64,000 nt of DNA, from contig NZ_CP143541.1 in the NCBI RefSeq assembly GCF_040126055.1, forward strand, positions 1,054,001 to 1,118,000, written 5' to 3'. Made by a program: the position numbers and the translations under genes. The stretch's first letter is position 1. Each line of letters begins with the position of its first letter. The DNA is from Pseudalkalibacillus sp. SCS-8. GTDB taxonomy: Bacteria; Bacillota; Bacilli; Bacillales; Fictibacillaceae. Shown in pieces: positions 24,188-32,524 of this stretch. The notes below the pieces were generated by a model, which saw only the letters and a list, made by a program, of their open reading frames with translations, was not told the DNA's origin and made no database searches.

Positions 24188-26653
24188 ATGAAACGGATAA
24201 CCATTTTGATGAGCTTTATGCTCGTACTTTCGACGTGGATGATGGCATTATCACCGGCATCGTCGGTAAGTGCACAGACAAACACGACGACTGTCAATGC
24301 CACGTTGGTTGAAAAGATGAAGGGGGCAACAGGACCGCTTGAGGTCATCATTACGTTCAATACGAACGACGCTCCGCAGGCTGAACACGTCGATCTTTTA
24401 AAAGAAGTAGGAATTACGAAGGGGCTTGTATTCAATGAGCTTCCGATGGCTGGGGCTCTTGCTACACCAGATCAAATCAACGCTCTTGCTGGAAAATCTG
24501 AAGTCCGCTCGATCTATTACAACGAAAAATTAGAGTATGAGAACAATACAGGTACTGCAATGACGGGTGTCGATGAGCTACGTAACGATGCTGACTTGAC
24601 GAAGAAAAACGGTGGCATGCCGGTTTCCGGTAAAGGCATCGGCGTCCTTGTCAATGACAGTGGAGTAGATGGAACACATAATGACATCAAATTCGGTAAC
24701 CACCTCGTGCAAAACGTACAAGGTGCGACGAACTTGAACGCATTGGTTGATGTTCTTCCGGTTACATACGTTGAGGATGTAGCCAATACTGATACAGATT
24801 CTGGACACGGGACACACGTTGCAGGAATCGTTGGTGGTAACGGTGCAATGTCCAAAGGGAAATATGAAGGTGTCGCACCTGGTGCTGACCTTGTCGGTTA
24901 CGGTTCTGGGGCTGGAATCGCGATCCTTGATACGATCGGTGCATTCGATTACGCATTAACAAACCAAGCTCAATACAACATCCGTGTTGTGACGAACTCT
25001 TGGGGATCTACAAGTGATGCAGGTACGGACTTCGATCCGGAAGATCCGATCAACATTGCAACGAAAAAATTGTATGACCGCAACATTGTCGTCGTATTCT
25101 CAGCAGGTAACTCTGGACCTGGTGAATCAACGATTTCAGGTAACTATAAAAAAGCCCCTTGGGTAATAACAGTTGCAGCTGGTGATAAGCAAGGTGGACT
25201 TGCAGACTTCTCTTCACGCGGTGTGAAAGGGAAAGGCGGAACAGTGAAAATTGACGGTGAAGAGTTCGTATGGGAAGACCGTCCGACGATCACAACGCCT
25301 GGTAAAGACATCATTTCGACTAAAACGGTATCTCCACTGACAGCGCTTGGTGCAGATCAGGATGCAGAATATCTTGAGCCGGCACACTTACCGTACTACA
25401 CGCACATGAGTGGTACGTCAATGGCAGCACCACACGCAGCTGGTATCGTCGCGTTAATGCTTGATGCTGATCCGACGTTGACGCCGATGCAAGTGAAGGA
25501 AATCATCCAAAAGACTGCAACGAACATGCCAGGATATGAGGCGTGGGAAGTTGGAGCAGGTTATGCGAACGCATACGCTGCTGTCGATATGATTTTGAAT
25601 GGCAAAGAATACGGTGAAACTTTAAACTACACGAATGAATACAATGCGAACGTCGACATGAACGTTGAACGTGAGCCTGTCGAAGTGAACTACAATCCAG
25701 CAACGGCATCTTCTAATAAGATGGAGTTCAATGTGGAAGAAGGTTTGACTGAACTGACAGCTAAAGTGAACGCGAAGGGCGTTCTCGGTGAAACAGGGAA
25801 CCCATTGAACTTGATTTTGACAGCTCCAGATGGAACACAGTATTCTTCAGGGATCTATCTTGTGTTCACGTTGTACACGGATCGTACCGTTCAAGTGACG
25901 AGCCCGATGGCTGGGAAATGGACGCTTGAATTGAAAGGTCTATCTGGTGGCCCGGCTGCACCTGAAACTGTAAAAGGTGAATTGGCATTTAAAAAAGCTG
26001 CAGGATTTACTGGGTTGAACGACATTGAAGGTCACCCAGCTGCGGCAGCAATCAAGACGGGTGTCAGCGAGCGCTTGGTTGATGCGAAGGCAGATGGAAA
26101 CTACAAGCCAGACAGCGCATTGACTCGTGCAGACCTAGCGAAGTACTTGACGATGGGCGCGGCTGTCCGTCAAAACCTTACTGGAGCTTCATTTACAGAC
26201 GTGAAGGCAGCTGATGCAGCTTACGTTCAAGCCGTTACGGCTGGTGGAGCAGCACTGAAGGATACCGATTTGAGCGATGCTGGAGTCATGCTTCCGACAG
26301 CTGAAGGAACGTTTGCTCCAAATCAAGCGGTGAACCGTGCAGAGTTGGCTTACTCACTCGTTCAAGCTTTAGGTCTTGAAAGTCAGGCGAAGGATTTGAA
26401 CGATGATCCACTAACTGTCCAATATAAGGATGAGCGTATTGCGATTCAGGATGCAGATGCGGTACCAGCTGAATGGAGAGGGTATGTACAGCTTGCACTT
26501 GATATGAACATCTTGAATGCATACTTCGACGTGACACAAGGTCCATACGATAAGGAGCCGACAATCGTTGCTTCCTTCAATCCGGACCAAACCGTTACTC
26601 GCGGAGACTATGCTGTAGCAGTATCCCGTTACTACGCTTCCTATTTCCAATAA
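24188..26653 (+). CDS. Secreted subtilisin-family (S8) serine protease with SLH-like repeats
   Basis: 821 aa starting at ATG 24188, seven bases after GGGAGG. A signal peptide ends near SSVSAQT (about residue 30). A propeptide-like I9 segment runs to about residue 115. The S8 catalytic triad motifs are: Asp in GIGVLVNDSGVDGTH, His in DSGHGTHVAGIVGG, and Ser in MSGTSMAAPHAAGI (about residue 410). A beta-sandwich domain follows, then SLH-like repeats from about residue 610 (LTRADLAKYL, VNRAELAYSLVQALGL, VTRGDYAVAVSRYY), which would anchor it to the cell wall. It is probably an exported wall-associated protease. Monocistronic with its own terminator. Confidence 0.88.
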   Translation: MKRITILMSFMLVLSTWMMALSPASSVSAQTNTTTVNATLVEKMKGATGPLEVIITFNTNDAPQAEHVDLLKEVGITKGLVFNELPMAGALATPDQINALAGKSEVRSIYYNEKLEYENNTGTAMTGVDELRNDADLTKKNGGMPVSGKGIGVLVNDSGVDGTHNDIKFGNHLVQNVQGATNLNALVDVLPVTYVEDVANTDTDSGHGTHVAGIVGGNGAMSKGKYEGVAPGADLVGYGSGAGIAILDTIGAFDYALTNQAQYNIRVVTNSWGSTSDAGTDFDPEDPINIATKKLYDRNIVVVFSAGNSGPGESTISGNYKKAPWVITVAAGDKQGGLADFSSRGVKGKGGTVKIDGEEFVWEDRPTITTPGKDIISTKTVSPLTALGADQDAEYLEPAHLPYYTHMSGTSMAAPHAAGIVALMLDADPTLTPMQVKEIIQKTATNMPGYEAWEVGAGYANAYAAVDMILNGKEYGETLNYTNEYNANVDMNVEREPVEVNYNPATASSNKMEFNVEEGLTELTAKVNAKGVLGETGNPLNLILTAPDGTQYSSGIYLVFTLYTDRTVQVTSPMAGKWTLELKGLSGGPAAPETVKGELAFKKAAGFTGLNDIEGHPAAAAIKTGVSERLVDAKADGNYKPDSALTRADLAKYLTMGAAVRQNLTGASFTDVKAADAAYVQAVTAGGAALKDTDLSDAGVMLPTAEGTFAPNQAVNRAELAYSLVQALGLESQAKDLNDDPLTVQYKDERIAIQDADAVPAEWRGYVQLALDMNILNAYFDVTQGPYDKEPTIVASFNPDQTVTRGDYAVAVSRYYASYFQ

Positions 26654-26675
26654 AATAGACATAATAGCAATGCTG

Positions 26676-26712
26676 ACCCGTATCAGGCTCCCCCACCTGG
26701 TACGGGTTTTTA
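26676..26712 (+). terminator. Terminator of the subtilase gene
   Basis: ACCCGTA.CAGG pairs with CCTG.TACGGGT, followed by TTTTTAT. Confidence 0.8.
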
Positions 26713-26774
26713 TTCGTCTCCATACATTTTTATGAAATGAAAACGCTTTAGTAGCAAAGAATTCAAAAATATCA

Positions 26775-26803
26775 TTGAATAAATATAATAAAGTATGTAT
26801 GAT
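26775..26803 (+). promoter_or_regulatory. Sigma-A promoter of argF
   Basis: TTGAAT, exactly 17 bases, TATGAT, ending 36 bases before the start. The AT-rich flank contains TGAATA and TTATTCG half sites that could belong to an arginine-repressor box, but this is weak. Confidence 0.6.
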
Positions 26804-26838
26804 TATTCGTAACCATAAGAAGATAGGAGAGGTGTTCA

Positions 26839-27822
26839 GTGGTATTTACAATGGAGGCGAAACAAACATATGGGGTAACATCATCCAATTTTACAGGTCA
26901 GGATTTTCTGGCCTTATCTGATTTCCACTCATCGGAAATCATGTATTTATTGGAGAAAGCCGTTCAAATCAAAGCAGAGCTGAAGGAGGGAATTCGCCGG
27001 AAGCCGCTTGAGGGGAAAGTGCTTGCGATGATTTTCGATAAGGCCTCAACCCGTACACGTGTTTCGTTTGAAGTTGGAGTCGTTCAGCTCGGTGGGGATC
27101 CGATTTTTCTCAGTACGAAAGATATCCAGCTTGGTCGTGGGGAGAGCATTGAGGATACGGCGAAGGTTTTATCGGGCTATGTGGATGGGATCCTCATTCG
27201 TACGTTTGCACATCGAACGATTGAACAGTTCGCTGCACATGCGGATGTCCCTGTGATCAACGGCCTGACAGATTTACACCATCCAACCCAGGTGATGGCG
27301 GATCTGCTTACCATACTCGAGCACAAAGGGAAGCTAGCTGGATTAAAACTGGGCTATGTCGGTGATGGTTACAACAACATGACACATTCGTTGTTAGAGG
27401 GTGCTGCAAAAGTCGGGATGGACATCACCGTTGCGAGTCCATTCGGCTATGAGCCCGATCAGATGATACGCGATCATGCGAAGCTCGTTGCGAAACAGAA
27501 TGGAAGTTCAGTTGTCATATCGAACTCACCAGAAGAAGCGATTACGGATGCGGACGTCGTGGTGACCGACACGTGGTCCAGTATGGGAATGGAAGCTGAA
27601 GCAGATGAGCGAAATGAGATCTTCAAACCTTATCAGGTGAACGCGGATCTTTGCGCAAAGGCGAAGGACGACTATATTTTCCTCCATTGTCTACCGGCGT
27701 ACCGTGGAAAAGAAGTGACCTCAGAAATCATTGATGGTCCACACTCGGTCGTATTTGATGAAGCAGAAAACCGTCTCCATGCGCAAAAGGCGATAATGGA
27801 AGCGTTAATGGGCGGGATGTGA
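26839..27822 (+). CDS. argF: Ornithine carbamoyltransferase
   Basis: 327 aa. Carbamoyl phosphate binding STRTRVSFE (about residue 74), HPTQVMADLLT (about 151) and DTWSSMGME, together with HCLPAYRGKEV (about 287), are the OTC signatures; DxxxSMG is the ornithine-binding loop. It makes citrulline from ornithine and carbamoyl phosphate in the cytoplasm. GTG 26839 is chosen because AGGAGAGG stands 6 bases before it; the ATG at 26851 is too far. No other arg genes are adjacent, so it is an isolated biosynthetic or catabolic OTC. Confidence 0.92.
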   Translation: MVFTMEAKQTYGVTSSNFTGQDFLALSDFHSSEIMYLLEKAVQIKAELKEGIRRKPLEGKVLAMIFDKASTRTRVSFEVGVVQLGGDPIFLSTKDIQLGRGESIEDTAKVLSGYVDGILIRTFAHRTIEQFAAHADVPVINGLTDLHHPTQVMADLLTILEHKGKLAGLKLGYVGDGYNNMTHSLLEGAAKVGMDITVASPFGYEPDQMIRDHAKLVAKQNGSSVVISNSPEEAITDADVVVTDTWSSMGMEAEADERNEIFKPYQVNADLCAKAKDDYIFLHCLPAYRGKEVTSEIIDGPHSVVFDEAENRLHAQKAIMEALMGGM

Positions 27823-27831
27823 CAAATAGAG

Positions 27832-27867
27832 AAAGGGCGTAACGGCAGATGCAGTTACGCCCTTTTT
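27832..27867 (+). terminator. Terminator of argF
   Basis: AAAGGGCGTAAC and GTTACGCCCTTT pair perfectly over 12 bp with a T run. Confidence 0.92.
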
Positions 27868-27873
27868 TGTATG

Positions 27874-27911
27874 TTGCTTTTTAACGTAAAATAGAATACG
27901 ATTTAACGTAA
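27874..27911 (+). promoter_or_regulatory. Promoter with a 10-bp direct repeat, possible autoregulatory operator
   Basis: TTTAACGTAA occurs at 27880-27889 and again at 27902-27911, 22 bp apart (about two helix turns), right before the AGGAGG of the HTH gene. Promoter-like TTGCTT, 17 bases, TACGAT (27874-27902) overlaps both copies, so a bound protein could block transcription. Confidence 0.55.
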
Positions 27912-27927
27912 TAGGAGGTGTGCGTAC

Positions 27928-28977
27928 ATGGAAACGCTCGAAGACATTCGATTGAATGTCCCCTTTTTACGGAAAAAAGTGCCGAATCTGACGAGTGCAG
28001 CCCGGTCAGTCGGCTTGCGTCCAGCGACGGTTTCGAATCTTTGTACCGGAAAGATTCCAGTTGGACGGGCTGAGGTGAAAACCCTCGTTGCGTTAGCGAA
28101 CCTAGCGGATTGTTCGCTCGATGACCTCATCATAAGAGGCGAGAAGATCGACATGATCGAGACAGGAATTAAGACACTCGATCTGTTTGCACCCCTTGCA
28201 AAAGAAGGGACGATTGGTCTGGTGGCAAGGCCAGGGATGGGGCAGCTTGTTGTTCTTGCTGAGATCTTTTACCGGTTAAAAGAGGGGGGGTATACGACGG
28301 TACTACTGAAGCCGGAAGGGGATCATCCTGACCTTGATGAAAAGGAAGATTTCTATGAGCATGTAACGTACTCGATCGAGGAAACGTTGGAGAAAATGCG
28401 TAAACTGGGGAAAAAGGAAATCGCTTTTGCGACAGATCGCTCCCACGTGTTAACAGGTGAGCTTCACGACCTTCAGGATCGACTTCAAGAGGATGGGATT
28501 AAAAACATCACCACATTTCTCGTTGATTTAAAAGGAGAAGCGATGGATGAGGATTTACCATACGGTCCGCTCGAGACGTTGTGGCATTTCGATATGGACC
28601 TCGCATCGCGCAAGAAATTCCCAGCGGTCAATCCGATGTATTCGACCTCATCTGTGTTGGAGGGTGCCCATCTGGACCAGCATCACCTGACGATTCAGCA
28701 GCGTGCGCAGAAGCTTTTACGGCGATACCGGGAACTCCGAGCTCTCGTCAATGCTCGTGGGATGGACAGCTTACCAGATACGGAGCGCACAACCTATAAC
28801 CGCGGAGAACGACTGGAAGCGTACTTGACCCAACCGTTCTATGTGGCCGAACAATATACCGGAGTAAAAGGCGTAAGTGTAAGCCTGAAAGATACTGTCT
28901 CAGATGTACAGAAAATCATGGATGGCACAACAGATGACCGTCCAGTCGACCAACTCACCTACATTGGAACCTTGTAA
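27928..28977 (+). CDS. HTH protein fused to a degenerate F1-ATPase beta-subunit-like domain
   Basis: 349 aa. Residues about 20-70 are a Cro/XRE-type helix-turn-helix (LTSAARSVGLRPATVSN). Residues 78-115 (ETGIKTLDLFAP, GTIGLVARPGMGQL) match the F1-ATPase beta segment ETGIKVIDL...GLFGGAGVGKT, but the P-loop has lost the Lys and Thr (PGMGQL at 102-107). Residues 231-349 match the beta C-terminus: FPAVNPMYSTSSVL, LLRRYRELRALVNARGMDSL, TQPFYVAEQYTG and SLKDTV. The DELSEED region reads DSLPDTE. The beta-barrel N-terminus of a real beta subunit is replaced by the HTH. It is presumably a DNA-binding protein using a dead ATPase fold, not part of the ATP synthase. AGGAGG precedes the ATG. Confidence 0.85.
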   Translation: METLEDIRLNVPFLRKKVPNLTSAARSVGLRPATVSNLCTGKIPVGRAEVKTLVALANLADCSLDDLIIRGEKIDMIETGIKTLDLFAPLAKEGTIGLVARPGMGQLVVLAEIFYRLKEGGYTTVLLKPEGDHPDLDEKEDFYEHVTYSIEETLEKMRKLGKKEIAFATDRSHVLTGELHDLQDRLQEDGIKNITTFLVDLKGEAMDEDLPYGPLETLWHFDMDLASRKKFPAVNPMYSTSSVLEGAHLDQHHLTIQQRAQKLLRRYRELRALVNARGMDSLPDTERTTYNRGERLEAYLTQPFYVAEQYTGVKGVSVSLKDTVSDVQKIMDGTTDDRPVDQLTYIGTL

Positions 28978-29018
28978 ATATTCGTAAGTTGTAATCAGAC
29001 CAGACGATGAATAATGAC

Positions 29019-29052
29019 AAAAGAGCTGACAATACCCTGTCAGCTCTTTTTT
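29019..29052. terminator. Bidirectional terminator
   Basis: AAAAGAGCTGACA and TGTCAGCTCTTTT form a 13-bp stem with a small loop between the HTH gene and the converging sulfotransferase gene. Confidence 0.88.
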
Positions 29053-29830
29053 AGATTTTTCTTTGGTCATAACCATACTGAATAAAATCCTTTTGATAAA
29101 TGGTCCTTACTAAGTTCATTGTGTCTTGATCGTAGAAATTTTCATATGGGGGCAAAGATTGATAAAAAGACATGCTCGTTAATCTCATATTTGCAAAATT
29201 ACGATTGTCGCGTGAATTCATTTTTTCGGTGACATGATGTGGAGATCTGATAATTTCATCTAATGGCGATGGGTTAAGCTGATACGTTTTCTCGATCTTT
29301 TTGATGGAGGGCGTGAATTCTTCTAGTTGAATAACGTTCTTGATGAACATCTCTTCTCCGTCAAGATACTGTTGTATCATGTGTCCATCGATATTTCCAC
29401 GCTCAACACCTTTATTTCTTACCCGATACAAAAACTGTTTGAACGACAATCCCTGATCCATTCCGGGTGCCAACCTGTTTAAAATCCTTGGCGTCCTGAG
29501 GGTATGAAAGTACGAACTCACCGCTCTCGTATAAGGATTGCGTACGAGCTTGTAAACATCTTTTGTCCCATTCAGCAAGTGCTTCCGGATTTTATTCGTG
29601 TGATTCTTTTGTTGTTCAAATACTTTTATTCTGTAAGTATGAATGATTTCATCGTAATCTTTTGCTGTTTGCAACAAACCGTTTTGGTAGAAAAACCATT
29701 TGATAAGAGATGTACATCCACATTTAGGATTCCAGAAAAAAATGATAGGGAAATTATCATCATATAGGGGGAGCGGTCGGGTCATCATTTGATTTGCAAG
29801 CCTGCGTTTATGGGAATTATGCATTGTCAT
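29051..29830 (-). CDS. Sulfotransferase-family protein
   Basis: 259 aa starting at ATG 29830 (MTMHNSHKRR), eight bases after GGAGG; the GTG at 29845 lies ahead of that site. FWNPKCGCTSLIKWF at about residue 30 is the 5'-phosphosulfate (PAPS) binding P-loop region of sulfotransferases, and LVRNPYTRAVSSYFHT at about 115 is the 3'-phosphate binding motif. It resembles the Sulfotransfer_2 group, which sulfates carbohydrates or surface glycans. No other sulfation or glycan genes are nearby, so the acceptor is unknown. Confidence 0.82.
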   Translation of the reverse strand: MTMHNSHKRRLANQMMTRPLPLYDDNFPIIFFWNPKCGCTSLIKWFFYQNGLLQTAKDYDEIIHTYRIKVFEQQKNHTNKIRKHLLNGTKDVYKLVRNPYTRAVSSYFHTLRTPRILNRLAPGMDQGLSFKQFLYRVRNKGVERGNIDGHMIQQYLDGEEMFIKNVIQLEEFTPSIKKIEKTYQLNPSPLDEIIRSPHHVTEKMNSRDNRNFANMRLTSMSFYQSLPPYENFYDQDTMNLVRTIYQKDFIQYGYDQRKI

Positions 29831-30045
29831 TCTGTATACCTCCACAAGGGTTGTCCAAATCTCGATTATTTAGGATATGCGCAACTGCAACCTTGTGTGA
29901 AGGGATCACCTATTTACTTCTCTCTTGTTTTTTGAAAAGCTGAAAACTGCCTTTCTATTTAATGGCATACATAACACTCACACCGAAAACTTTTAACTTC
30001 CCATCTATGAAAAATCTTTATTTTCAGAACAATGTCTGTTATGCT

Positions 30046-30122
30046 CTACATAAGTGAATATTTACGTAGGTAAAGGTGCCTAATTCATTGGAGGAAGTCT
30101 CTGATGGTTGGGCACCTTTTTG
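30046..30122 (+). promoter_or_regulatory. ANTAR-type antitermination leader of eutB1 (EutV target)
   Basis: AGGT-AAAGGT-GCCT (30068-30081) is a 4-bp hairpin with a six-base loop having A at position 1 and G at position 4, the loop rule of ANTAR RNA targets. An upstream hairpin CTACATAAG-TGAATA-TTTACGTAG (30046-30069) may be the first arm of the dual hairpin, but its loop does not fit the rule. The loop starts the terminator AAAGGTGCCTAA ... TTGGGCACCTTTTT (30072-30121), so the two folds exclude each other. The remaining 29831-30045 region shows no other feature. Confidence 0.8.
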
Positions 30123-30158
30123 TTTTCTATGAATAATAAAGCAAAGAAGGTGAGTTGA

Positions 30159-31520
30159 ATGAAGTTATCCTGCCGCTTACGAGGTGAAGTCTACCAGTTC
30201 GATTCGGTGAAAGAAGTATTGGCGAAGGCGAGTGAAGAAAAATCCGGGGATAAGATGAGTGGAATCGGAGCCAAATCCTCACTCGAACGGATGGCAGCCA
30301 AATACGTCTTAAGTGAACTCCAGTTGAGAGACATCTATGAAAACCCGATCATTCCGTATGAGACGGATGAGGTGACGAAGCTGATCTATGATGGACTCAG
30401 TGAGCCAATCTATAACGAAATCAGCAACTGGACGGTCGGGGAATTGCGGGAATACATCTTATCCCACAAAACGAACGGAACCCATCTTAAACGTCTGAGC
30501 CGCGGTCTCACGAGTGAGATGATTTCCGGTGTGGCGAAGCTCATGTCGAGTATCGACCTTGTGCTTGCTTCCCAGAAAATGAAGCATCAGGCGCACTGTA
30601 ATACGACGATCGGTGAACCGGGAAGGCTCGCATTCCGTTGTCAGCCGAATCATCCGATCGACAATCCTGATGGCATTTTAGCCTCGATGAAGGAAGGTCT
30701 CTCTTACGGATCTGGGGATGCGGTCATCGGTATCAATCCGAACAATGAAGCGGTTGAGTCCGTGCATAAGCTGCTTTCAATGAGTCATGAATTCATAGAA
30801 AAGTGGGAAATCCCGACGCAGAACTGTGTGCTTGCTCATATTACGACGCAAATGAAAGCGCTTCAACAAGGTGCACCTGTCGCGCTTATGTTCCAGAGTC
30901 TTGCTGGTACGAAGGCTGCAAACGATGATTTTGGCGTTTCGAAGGAAATCCTCGATGAAGCGTATGAGCTCATGCGTGTGAAAGGAACCTCAGCTGGACC
31001 GAACTTCTTTTACTTCGAAACAGGTCAAGGGTCAGAGGTTTCACTCGATGCACACTTAGGTGTGGACATGCAGACACTTGAATCCCGCACATACGGATAC
31101 GCGAGACATTGGCATCCGTTCATGGTCAACAACGTGTCTGGATTCATTGGACCGGAAACCTTATATGATGGGAAGCAGATGATCCGTTGTGATCTTGAGG
31201 ATTTGTTCATGGGGAAACTACATAATTTACCGATGGGCATTGCTCCGACGTATACGAACCATATGAATGCGGATCAGAATGATCAAGAGATTGCCGGCAT
31301 GCTGACGACGGTTGCCGGGGCGAACTTTTACATGGGTGTACCTGGTGGGGATGATGTGATGCTCAGCTACCAGGATACGAGCTACCATGACGATGCGAGT
31401 TTACGAGAGATGCTCGGACTCAGGCCGCTGGCTGAATTTGAAAAATGGATGGAAAAGATGGGGCTTATGGAAGATGGCCGATTGACCGATGCGGCTGGCG
31501 ACCTCTCCATTTTTGATTGA
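30159..31520 (+). CDS. eutB: Ethanolamine ammonia-lyase large subunit, copy 1
   Basis: 453 aa, full family length. The active-site motifs FRCQPNHP (about residue 165, Arg and Gln), YFETGQGSE (about 289) and YTNHMNADQND are intact. With EutC it splits ethanolamine to acetaldehyde and ammonia using adenosylcobalamin. The start ATG follows AAGGTGA. It is the first gene of the locus and is followed by eutC1; a second eutBC lies in the main operon. The two EutB copies are alike over the whole length but clearly diverged. Expression is likely gated by the preceding antitermination leader. Confidence 0.95.
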   Translation: MKLSCRLRGEVYQFDSVKEVLAKASEEKSGDKMSGIGAKSSLERMAAKYVLSELQLRDIYENPIIPYETDEVTKLIYDGLSEPIYNEISNWTVGELREYILSHKTNGTHLKRLSRGLTSEMISGVAKLMSSIDLVLASQKMKHQAHCNTTIGEPGRLAFRCQPNHPIDNPDGILASMKEGLSYGSGDAVIGINPNNEAVESVHKLLSMSHEFIEKWEIPTQNCVLAHITTQMKALQQGAPVALMFQSLAGTKAANDDFGVSKEILDEAYELMRVKGTSAGPNFFYFETGQGSEVSLDAHLGVDMQTLESRTYGYARHWHPFMVNNVSGFIGPETLYDGKQMIRCDLEDLFMGKLHNLPMGIAPTYTNHMNADQNDQEIAGMLTTVAGANFYMGVPGGDDVMLSYQDTSYHDDASLREMLGLRPLAEFEKWMEKMGLMEDGRLTDAAGDLSIFD

Positions 31521-31560
31521 TTCCATAATCTTAACGTTAAAAGAGAAAGGGAGTGAACAA

Positions 31561-32412
31561 ATGGACATTGAACAAATTGTCAAAGAAGTGATGAAGGAGC
31601 TGGAACAGAACAACACCTCAACAACACAACGGCCGAAGACAAGTACGAATGCTGATAAAACGTTCGACTATACATCTGAGAAAAAAGTGACGGTCGACGC
31701 TCCGAAAAACAAGGAAACGATTGAATCGGCCCAGGAGATTACACCTGCACGAATTGGGATCGGCCGCACAGGGACGAGGATGAAGACGAAGAACTACCTC
31801 GATTTCCGTGTCGATCATGCTGCCGCTCAGGATGCCGTCTTCAAGGACGTCGATGATTCGGTCCTGGAAGAAATGGACTTACCGATCTTGAAATCACGTG
31901 CAGCGAATATGGAAGAGTACTTGATGAACCTCGATTCTGGGCGAAAGCTGGATGAGGCGTCAGCGAAATGGTTGAAGGAAAACGGTACGAAAGGAAAACA
32001 AGTGCAGATCATCGTTTCGGACGGTCTCAGTTCTACTGGAGTGGAGCACACGATTCCCGATCTTCTGCCAGCCCTTAGGCAAGGTCTTGAAGGAAAAGGT
32101 ATCTCAATGGGGAAACCTGTTTTCATCCGTAAGAGCCGAGTGTGGATTCAGGATGAAGTGGCATCAATCGTCGATTGCGATCTTGTCATATCCCTGATCG
32201 GGGAGCGACCAGGACTTGCCACATCACGAAGCATCAGTGCTTACTTGATTTACCGACCGGATGAGTCGAGTGTCGAGGCGGATCGTACCGTGTTCTCGAA
32301 CATCCATGATGGCGGGGTTCCACCCGTTGAAGCAGGTGCGTATCTCGCAGACGTGATAGAGGAAATGCTGGAACATCGCGTCAGTGGTGTAAAATTCTCT
32401 CAGTTGAAGTGA
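31561..32412 (+). CDS. eutC: Ethanolamine ammonia-lyase small subunit, copy 1
   Basis: 283 aa starting at ATG 31561 with AAAGGGAGTG upstream. The cobalamin-binding small subunit motifs ARIGIGRTGTRMKT, LDFRVDHAAAQDAVF, VQIIVSDGLSS and GERPGLATSRSISAYL are present. Residues 1-15 (MDIEQIVKEVMKELE) form an amphipathic helix, linked by about 60 low-complexity residues, as in encapsulation peptides. It is 40 bases downstream of eutB1 and clearly the same unit. Confidence 0.94.
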   Translation: MDIEQIVKEVMKELEQNNTSTTQRPKTSTNADKTFDYTSEKKVTVDAPKNKETIESAQEITPARIGIGRTGTRMKTKNYLDFRVDHAAAQDAVFKDVDDSVLEEMDLPILKSRAANMEEYLMNLDSGRKLDEASAKWLKENGTKGKQVQIIVSDGLSSTGVEHTIPDLLPALRQGLEGKGISMGKPVFIRKSRVWIQDEVASIVDCDLVISLIGERPGLATSRSISAYLIYRPDESSVEADRTVFSNIHDGGVPPVEAGAYLADVIEEMLEHRVSGVKFSQLK

Positions 32413-32433
32413 TTCGACAGAATTGATGGAAAA

Positions 32434-32462
32434 TTGACATATATTCGAACCATGCTTATAAT
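32434..32462 (+). promoter_or_regulatory. Consensus sigma-A promoter of eutWV
   Basis: TTGACA, 17 bases, TATAAT is an exact match to consensus at both boxes. It would give eutWV expression independent of the eutB1C1 transcript, as needed to supply the regulator before induction. Confidence 0.88.
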
Positions 32463-32524
32463 GTCAGGTAGTTTCTAGGCTGAACGAACCATTTAACGAA
32501 TGGAAAGTAGGTGGAGGACACCTG

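Noticed and set aside
27928..28977. A genuine ATP synthase beta subunit
   Set aside because: The P-loop Lys/Thr and DELSEED are lost and an HTH replaces the N-terminal barrel; no other atp genes are adjacent.
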